Shown in pieces: positions 56,175 to 64,000 of a stretch of DNA of 64,000 nt. How positions within the stretch are numbered: the stretch's first letter is position 1; each line of letters begins with the position of its first letter. The stretch covers positions 23,984,969-24,048,968 of the forward strand of contig NC_092092.1 in the NCBI RefSeq assembly GCF_045679555.1. Direction: 5' to 3'. The stretch comes from Salvelinus alpinus. Lineage: Eukaryota > Chordata > Actinopteri > Salmoniformes > Salmonidae. Below the pieces are notes generated by a model. That model ran no database searches and had not been told where the DNA came from. It worked only from the letters and a program-made list of their open reading frames with translations. The translations under genes were made by a program, and so were the position numbers.

Positions 56175-58105
56175 GGAGACTGCACTCCATTTCTACGCTC
56201 CGGAGCGAAGTTTCCCCTGTAATTGAACTTTCCCCTCCCCCAATCCTAACCTAAATCATTAGTTGGGACAATTTAAAACTGACCCAAGACCAGCGTCTAG
56301 GGCCAGCTTCACCCTACACATTACTTCTACAGTAAGGTAGCATATACAGGGTCGGAAAAGAAGAAGAAACCGCTAACATCCGGTTTTCAGGGATACAGCA
56401 TCTTCAACATAGCTTCCATTTCCTCTGAAAACCGCATGTAGGGACCACAGGAGGTTGGTGGTGCCTTACTTGGGGAGGATGGGCTCGTGGTAATGGCTGG
56501 AGTGCAATAGGTGGAATGGTATCAAATACAACAAACACATGGATTCCATGTGTTTGATGCCATCACATTCGCTTCGTTCCAGCCATTATTGTGAGCCGTC
56601 CTCCCCTCAGCAGCCTCCACTGGTAGGGACTGCTCAAGCGGTTCTTTTACGCCTGCTAGGTTAACAGTAAGGCTGTTCTCTACTTCCTCCGCAGGACTAA
56701 GTCTGAACTGCAGGTTTCATTCTGATACTATGACATCATAACAAGCTGAGGAGATGGAATCCCAACAAACCATTTCTGGTTACATCTTCATTCCTAGAAC
56801 ATTAGCATGAATGTTTCTGAGAGGGGTAAAATGGTTAACACTTTTGGTTAAAACGTTTGACAGAGTTTCCCAGGGATGTATACATATTGTATGTAACTTT
56901 ACAATTACAGATTGATTTGTAAATACAGAATCTGCCAATGGAAAGTAATCCTTGAATATGTATGCACCACTTACACTGTGTCAAAGTTTAAAATGTTTTA
57001 ATGTGAATCATTTAATATTGTATTATTGTAAACATGTAACATGGTAAGACCAGGTTCCAGGATAAAGTGACTAAGGGGACAGTTGAAATCGGCTATCGGG
57101 CACAATTTTTGGGTTCTTGCATTGGAATTATATTGAATTCTGCTTATATCAGCTTACACCACAATAAACACTTCAAACCGACACTCTGAGATCATTGAGT
57201 GCTTTTGAAGTGACAGGTTGGCGCGAAATCTGTAGCCTATCTCAGCTGTGCTGTATCAGCACAATGGACAGCGCCCTAACATACTAAAGCAAGGCCGTTT
57301 TGGTAATGAATATAGGCTACAAGATAGGCTGTTTGAAATAGGTGAATTACCCTGTCTATGTGAATGCAGTCTTACACACCGCTGTCTTAACCAAATAATA
57401 CTAACTAAATGCTGAAAGTAGTAGCTTAGTTATTCATGCATGCAAGCAAAAACACTGAACAGCAGTTTGGCTTAGAATACTGACACAACTGTGAATGCGA
57501 ACGAGAACAGAACAAAACAACGGTACCAGGTAGTAGGCCTAGAAAACTAAATATCAGATCAATAGAGGCATGACACAATCTAGATTTAGGTTAGTTACAT
57601 TAACAGTAAACAACGCAGTAAACAAAAGGCTAAATGGAGATCCAAATAACCAAAATCTAGCCTACAACCTACTACAGTTAGATGTAGTCATGCACAGCGG
57701 TCTTGCCAAATAAATAGGCCTATAGGCCAGCTTCAAACATGGAAAATCATGCCGCTCATGAGTTTAGCAACACCTTGTGAAATGGCACAATACACTTCTG
57801 TGAATCAAATTAAACCCACATAATCAACTAAGCAATGCCATCCTACCATAAACACGTTTCCAATATTACAGTTCCATTTACAACCACGAAAATCAATCAA
57901 AACCATAATAGAATGTATCTATTTCTATGATGAAACATACCGAATGTAGCTATACCAAGGGCCGTCATTTGGGTCATTGCAATGGAATTATATGGAATTC
58001 TGCTTATATCATGCTATACCACAATAAACATACATTCAAATGCTTTTGGCCAAGAAGTGACAAGATTTTTATAAAAACCAACTAGCTAGATTGTTTCTTA
58101 CCTTT
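56175..58105. other. retsat 3' UTR and flank
   Basis: The 3' UTR starts here. A fold-back repeat lies at 56444-56622. AATAAA at 57163-57168 is a possible polyadenylation signal about 1 kb past the stop. A 63-base stretch containing it (57108-57170) recurs with several differences at 57968-58030, about 860 bp downstream. No further gene was seen. Confidence 0.45.
56444..56622. repeat. Fold-back hAT-like MITE in the retsat 3' region
   Basis: The left arm (CACAGGAGGTTGGTGGTGCC, then GGAGGATGGGCTCGTGGTAA) and right arm (reverse complement CAGTGGAGGCTGCTGAGGGG, then GAGGACGGCTCACAATAATG) pair imperfectly around a CACATGGATTCCATGTG centre. It is a very common salmonid repeat. Confidence 0.7.
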
Positions 58106-59360
58106 TCAGAAGAGTTGCAGCCTCCTTGATGCTCTGTGGAACTTCCTGAGTAATCGATCATTCCATTCTCCCCAAAATATTTTTGGAAGATCCCCCTCTA
58201 ATGCCAATTGGATTAGTTGAGCTTTCCTTGGGTGTAGCATGCTTCTTCTATGCTGACTGAACACTTTTGTCAAAGTCGAATATTAGTTTTGCATGTAGCT
58301 GTGGACGGCCCAAAAGTCAGTCCATGTTTCAGTGCAGTAAGCACGGTCGGCATAGCAGAGAGAGGCCCAAAGAATTGTTGCAGGATATCAAGTGGGGTCC
58401 ATTTGGAGCGAGCGATTTCAGTCTGCAAAAACTGGCGAGCGACACTAAACTCAGCTTCCACCAAATCTGTTTTGCTTAGATTCAGCAGTGGTTTCATATT
58501 TTTCACATCTAGAAAGCCATGGGTCTCTGGGTCATGGGCACACAGGGCCTCCCCTAGTTGGCTGTTGCGTTCGCTGAATCATTCCGACATTTCGCCAATG
58601 ACAGCATCCAACATGCTGAAGATCAGTATTTTAGACTCAGTCTCTTCTCCTCTGTCCTGCTGGCCTACTGTACTGTTCACCAGGTATTGCTGGAGATTTG
58701 TATTTACATAACATTGTTGTTTGCTTGGAGTTGGTGGTGCGTCAGTGCCACTGGCACTGCACTCTGCCCAAATGGCTTCGAACTCGGTGTCAGAGCTCAG
58801 CTCGATGCACTGCAATGCACTGCAGACCCCTTTGACTCCAGTGTTAAGATTGGTTGCTTTTGCCTGGAGTAATTTGTTTGGAGGATGGAGAAGACTGAAG
58901 ATTCTGTACACCATGGTGGCTATAAACTTAAAGCCGGGGTCCGTCACCGCCTTCAGCAGCCCTGTAGCTGCGAGTCTTACTTCTGTGTTGAACGAACGCA
59001 TGCATTCAACGTCAGATAGGAACTCCACAATGCTGTCACAACTTTTATCAACCACAGTAGACAGGTGTCCGCTCCACCTTTGATCCAGTAGCCGTTTCAA
59101 GGTTTCTCCAGTGTACATGGCAACCACTGTTGTTTCTTTAAGAACTTGTAGAGTGAGTCACAGACATTTAAAAATTCCTCCAGCGCATTCTCAGATGACA
59201 TTGCGTGAACGACCAATAAGTGAAACTGGTGGTTGAAACAATTAACATATGGCACTTCTCTGTTTACTTTATCCTGCAATATTTTGCAGCTGGGCTTGGC
59301 GGGCGGCCTTGGTGCTTTGATGCTGCTGGTGCTGCTGTTGCTGCTGGTCATTGCTCCCCT
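58106..59360 (-). pseudogene. hAT transposase relic (ZMYM1/KIAA1586-like)
   Basis: Read on the minus strand: EVPYVNCFNHQFHLLVVHAM (59097-59351), a one-base frameshift near 59120, then TLKRLLDQRWSGHLSTVVDK and the central region (58579-59127), a stop near 58580, then a third piece (58270-58506) with LLNLSKTDLVEAEFSVARQF and the start of the C-terminal dimerisation domain (FGPSTATCK). Another break follows, and the tail RKAQLIQLALEGDLPKIFWG...SRRLQLF ends at TGA 58108-58106. This order matches hAT transposases of the ZMYM1-like group. The N-terminal side runs into a trinucleotide repeat (about 59310-59345). At least two frame breaks make it non-functional. Confidence 0.75.
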
Positions 59361-59996
59361 TCTCCTTTGGCTTTGTTTGGGTACTTTGGCAAAGCCAATT
59401 TCTGATATCCATCGTGGCAGTGGCAGATTAGCTGGTTGGAGCTAGCTAAATAGGCTAAGGCTAATAACATTAAAGCTTTTTATAGCTAGCTAGGAAGCTA
59501 ACTAAACTCTGTATTGGTGGGGCATGAGGCAGAGTTAAGTGAAACAGCTTCATCTGTAGGCTTGACCCTGCCCTTATAAATCCAAAGCAAATATTACAGG
59601 CAGCGGTGTATAACATTATACACTTAGCCTACCACAGCATTTTCCCCACTTCTTATGGAAACCCAAAGGAGTCACCTAACCGCCCCAGTGGCTTTCCATA
59701 GCCCCCCTACACACACCTCGGCAAGCTCTGTCCATTGTCTTGACAAAGCACAATCATTTGAACTTTTTTGCTATTTTTATATAGGGGCATAAAACTAAAT
59801 CTGAGGGGGCACAAGTTTTAACTGAGGGGGCTAAGCCCCCTTTTGCCCCCTCATGGAACAGTGTCCGAGCATGGTTTTCTATATTTTTGTATACTATGGA
59901 CTAGTGTTGGGAAAATATGAGCATATCTAAGTTGAAAAACAATACAATTAGCATGGACTATGAGCTTACGGAATGGAGAATCAATCAAAACATATA
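59361..59996. other. Flank of the hAT relic
   Basis: This stretch contains CTGAGGGGGCACAAG (about 59802) and GGGGGCTAAGCCCCC, which resemble the subterminal sequence of the hAT-like ends at 1-119 and 15211, so part of it is probably the same or a related element. No gene was seen. Confidence 0.35.
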
Positions 59997-61621
59997 CAGT
60001 TGAAGTCATAAATTTACAATCCTTGGCCAAATACATTTAAACTCAGTTTTTCACAATTCCTGACATTTAATCCTAGTAAAATTCCCTGTTTTAGGTCAGT
60101 TAGGATCACCACTTTATTTTAACAATGTGAAATGTAGGAATAATAGTCGAGAGAATGATTTATTTCAGCTTTTATTTCTTTCATCACATTCCCAGTGGGT
60201 CAGAAGTTTACATACACTCAATTAGTATTTGGTAGCATTGCCTTTAAATTGTTTAACTTGGGTCAAATGTTTTGGGTAGCCTTCCACAATCTTCCCACAA
60301 TAAGTTGGGTGGATTTTGGCCCATTCCTCCTGACAGAGCTGGTGTAACTGAGTCAGGTTTGTAGGCCTCCTTGCTCGCACATGCTTTTTCAGTTCTGCCC
60401 ACAAATTTTATATATGATTGAAGTCAGGGCCTTGTGATGGCCACTCCAATACCTTGACTTTGTTGTCCTTAAGCCATTTTGCCACAACTTTGGAAGTATG
60501 CTTGGGGTCATTGTCCATTTGGAAGACCCATTTGCGACCAAGCTTTAACTTCCTGACTGATGTCTTGAAATGTTGCTTCAATATAGCCACATCATTTTCA
60601 TTCCTCATGATGCCATCTATTTTGTGAAGTACACCACTCCCTCCTGCAGCAAAGCACACCCACAACATGATGCTGCCACCCCCGTGCTTCACAGTTGGGA
60701 TGATGTTCTTCGGCTTGCAAGCCTCCCCCTTTTCCTCCAAAGATAACGATGGTCATTATGGCAAAACAGTTCTATTTTTGTTTCATCAGGCCAGAGGACA
60801 AAGTACGATCTTTGTCCCCATGTGCAGTTGCAAACCGTAGTCTGACTTTTTTTATGGCGGTTTTGGAGCAGTGGCTTCTACCTTGCTGAGCGGCCATTCA
60901 GGTTATGTCAATATAGGACAAATTTTTACTGTGGATATAGATACTTTTGTACCTGTTTCCTCCAGCATCTTCACAAGGTCCTTTGCTGTTGTTCTGGGAT
61001 TGATTTGCACTTTTCGCACCAAAGTACATTCATCTCTAGGAGACAGAACGCGTCTCCTTCCTGAGCGGTATGACAGCTGTGTGGTCCCATGGTGTTTATA
61101 CTTGCGTACTATTGTTTGTACAGATTAACGTGGTACCTTCAGGCGTTTGGAAATTGCTCCCAAGGATGAACCAGACTTGTGGAGGTCTACAATTTTTTTT
61201 CTGAGGTCTTGGCTGATTTCTTTTGATTTCCCCATGATGTCAGCAAAGAGGCACTGAGTTTGATGGTAGGCCTTGAAATACATCCACATGTACACCTCCA
61301 ATTGACTCTAATGATGTCAATTAGCCTATCAGAAGCTTCTAAAGCCGTGACATCATTTTCTGGAATTTTCCAAGCTGTTTAAAGGCCCAGTCAACTTAGT
61401 GTATGTAAACGTCTGACGCACTGGAATTGTGATACAGTGAGTTTTAAGTGAAATAATCTGTCTTTAAACAATTGTTGGAAACATTTCTTGTGTTTTGCAC
61501 AAAGTAGATGTCCTAACCAACTTGCCAAAACTATAGTTTGTTAACAAGACATTTTTGGAGTGGTTGAAAAACAAGTTTTAAAGATTCCAACCTAGTGTAT
61601 GTAAACTTCCGACTTCAACTG
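59997..61621 (-). mobile_element. Sleeping Beauty-type Tc1 element (copy D), about 1.63 kb
   Basis: Ends CAGTTGAAGTCATAAATTTA and inverted CAGTTGAAGTCGGAAGTTTA are beside TA (59995-59996, 61622-61623). The minus-strand transposase relic includes the HTH region near 61060-61230, 60740-60408 ([20 protein letters not shown]) and 60404-60222 (WAELKKHVRARRP). The codon of the last catalytic Glu is now a TAA stop between these two pieces, and the middle part is frameshifted. Confidence 0.92.
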
Positions 61622-61654
61622 TAATTTTCCTTATGGGGTTAGGATAAGATCAGA

Positions 61655-63135
61655 GGATAGGATCATATCACCTCCACCTTACCTGCCACCCTAGACCCAC
61701 TTCAATTTGCCTACCGCCCCAACAGGTCCACAAACGATGCAATCGCCATCGCACTGCATACTGCCCTATCCCATCTGGACAAGAGGAATACATATGTAAG
61801 AATGTGTTCAGTGGCTACAGCGCAGCATTCAACACCATAGTACCCTCCAAGCTTATCATTAAGCTGGAGGCCCTGGGTCTCAGCCCCGCCATGTGCAATT
61901 CGGTCCTGGACTTTCTGACAGGCTTCCCCCAGGTGGTGAAGGTAGGAAACAACATCTCCACTTCGCTGACCCTCAACACTGGGGCCCCACAAGGGTGTGT
62001 GCTCAGCCCCCTCCTGTACTCCTTGTTCACCCATGACTGCGTGGCCATGCACACCTCCAACTCAATCATCAAGTTTGCAGACGACACAACAGTTGTGGGC
62101 TTGATTACCAACAACGACGAGACAGCCTACAGGGAGGAGGTGAGGGCACTCCGAGTGTGGTGTCAGGAAAACAACCTCTCATTCAGCGTCAACAAAACAA
62201 AGGAGATGATCGTGGACTTCAGGAAACAGCAAAGGGAGCACCCCCCTGTCCACATCGAAGAGACAGTAGTGGAGAAGGTGGAAAGTTTTAAGTTCCTCGG
62301 CGTACACATCGCGGACAAACTGAAATGGTCCACCCACACAGACAGTGTGGTGAAGAAGGTGAAACAGCGCCTCTTCAACCTCAGGATGCTGAAGAAATTT
62401 GGCTTGTCACCTAAAACCCTGACAAACTTTTACAGATGCCAATCGAGAGCATCCTGTCGGGCTGTATCACCGCCTGGTATGACAACTGCACCGCCCTCAA
62501 CCGCAAGGCTCTCCAGAGAGTGGTGCGGTCTGGACAACGCATCACCGGGGGCAAACTACCTGCCCTCCAAGACACCTACAGCACATGATGTCACAGGAAG
62601 GCCCAACAAATCATCAATAACAACAACCACCTGAGCCACTACCTGTTCACCCCGCTACCATCCAGAAGATGAGGTCAGTACAGTTGCATCAAAGCTGGGA
62701 CCGAGAGACTGAAAAACAGCTTCTATCTCAAGGCCGTCAGACTGCTAAACAGCAATCACCAACTCAGAGAGGTTGCTGCCTACATAGAGACTCAAATCAC
62801 TGGCCACTTTAATAAATGGATCACTAGTCACTTTAAACAATGCAACCTTAATAATGTTAACATATCTTACATTACTCATCTCATCTGTATATACTGTACC
62901 TTATACCATCTATTGCACCTTGCCTATGTCGCTCGGCCATCACTCATCCATATATTTATATGTACATATTCTTATTCCATCACTTTAGATTTGTGTGTAT
63001 TAGGTAGTTGTTGGGAATTGTTAGATTACTTGTTAGATATTACTGCACTATCTGAACTATAAGCGCAAGTATTTCACTACACTCACATTAACATCTGCTA
63101 ACCATGTGTATGTGACCAATAAAACTTGATTTGAT
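61655..63135 (+). mobile_element. 5'-truncated LINE with a nearly open RT domain
   Basis: The 61804-62634 frame (276 codons) holds the RT core: [39 protein letters not shown], then FADDTTVVG (the catalytic [Y/F]ADD box), NKTKEMIVDFRKQ and FKFLGVHIADKLKWSTHTD. The upstream part ([19 protein letters not shown]) is in another frame just before 61804, and there is a further break near 62435. The 3' UTR ends in CATGTGTATGTGACCAATAA followed by a short TTTGAT repeat. It is the same family as 5815-8345 and 41930-44235. Confidence 0.85.
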
Positions 63136-64000
63136 TTGATTATAAGTGACCATTTAAAATTCATTGTAGCCTACTGTCAAATTGGATATTTGCTTCAGTA
63201 TAAAACAGAATGTATCTCTGTATTACCAATACAATATCATATAATAACAATAAAACTGAACACAAATCCATTTATTTTCTACAATGGACATGATCATATT
63301 GAGATGAAAATTAACATGATTACATAATGGTTCACTATGGGACATTTACAGGTCAGAGGACAAAGCTATTGAGGAAAATCCACACAATTGCAGTACTGTA
63401 TGTGAAGGGAGACATTTAGAAAGATTTTGAAGTTCAACTGCTTTGGCCTTTCAAACCAAGAAAATATTCACTTCAGAAAATACTTAATTTTCCTCCTTCA
63501 GTGATGTCATTGTGACATTTTACCAAATTCCTCTACTAATGACAACATCGGTCAAATTTGAACAAAGTTGAACATGCTAGTGTCTCTCTCACTACACACT
63601 CGTCAATCCATCTATGCGTACTGTATGTATCCCTCATCTGCATCTAGGCCTGCTGTTCAAACCTAGAGTAAATTAGATTTATTGCAGAAAAATATAGTAA
63701 AAATCACTCTAAAAGTGCACAAAAACAAAGCAGAAAATATGCAATTGGGTTTCAATTCTGGCCTTATTGCTTCAATTCAAACCTGAGAATCACATTTTAG
63801 TACTTTTAGGAGTGTAAACTCCCCTCAACCCGGGACACATTGCTGTCCAAATCACCTCAGAAAATACTTAATTTTCCTCCTTCAGTGATGTCATTGTGAC
63901 ATTTTACCAAATTCCTCTACTAATGACAACATCGGTCAAAGTTGAACAAGTTATTACACAAAAAAAGCTATTAGACTGCATCCCAAATGACATTCTCTGT
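63136..64000. repeat. Intergenic end of the window with a recent direct duplication
   Basis: No gene was seen. Bases 63473-63565 and 63857-63949 are direct copies (first 84 bases identical, one mismatch in 93), 384 bp apart. Confidence 0.7.

Overview
This is a eukaryotic (teleost fish) window. The repeat content points to a salmonid. It has Tc1/mariner elements of the salmonid 'Sleeping Beauty' type with IR/DR ends, at least two further Tc1 families, HpaI-type and SmaI-like tRNA-derived SINEs, and the usual salmonid hAT-like and fold-back repeats. I cannot name the species. Most of the 64 kb is transposable-element sequence; host coding sequence is only about 2.8 kb.

Three host genes can be reconstructed exon by exon, with GT/AG junctions and reading phases that agree. 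(1) tmem101, minus strand, 4 exons between 9547 and 1862, 255 codons, with a 6.25-kb first intron full of nested transposons. (2) A cone-type transducin gamma subunit (gngt2-like), plus strand, 2 coding exons at 18983-19066 and 19395-19523, 70 codons. (3) retsat (all-trans-retinol 13,14-reductase), plus strand, 11 exons from 45149 to 56174, 612 codons, with a 6.3-kb second intron that is one LINE interrupted by other elements. The last two both belong to vision/retinoid biology, but I see no evidence that their proximity is functional.

Layout. 1-1.8 kb: hAT end, a small DNA transposon and a fold-back repeat. 1.9-9.5 kb: tmem101. 10-15.8 kb: a Tc1 relic, a LINE interrupted by a 689-bp element, and a hAT end. 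16.7-19.8 kb: a Tc1 copy and then gngt2. 20-24.3 kb: a Tc1 deletion derivative and a Sleeping Beauty-type Tc1. 24.4-32 kb: fold-back sequence and a local duplication (units at about 26.0 and 29.3 kb) whose copies gained different transposons. 32.2-34.3 kb: hAT/SINE and a LINE ORF1 relic. 34.6-41.7 kb: a Tc1 copy carrying a solo LTR and a complete Ty3/gypsy chromovirus of the Tf1/sushi kind. The chromovirus has an open 1427-codon gag-pol frame, 443-bp LTRs differing at one base, and a 5-bp target duplication. 41.9-44.2 kb: an internally deleted LINE with a perfect 72-bp-arm palindrome. 45.1-57.2 kb: retsat. 58.1-59.4 kb: a decayed hAT transposase. 60.0-61.6 kb: a Tc1. 61.7-63.1 kb: a 5'-truncated LINE. 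63.1-64 kb: an intergenic stretch with a recent 93-bp direct duplication.

The best candidate for something more than ordinary repeat content is the chromovirus. It looks recently active and has no tRNA-type primer site. Instead an 11-nt stretch next to the 5' LTR is perfectly complementary to a segment inside the LTR, the layout expected of self-primed reverse transcription.
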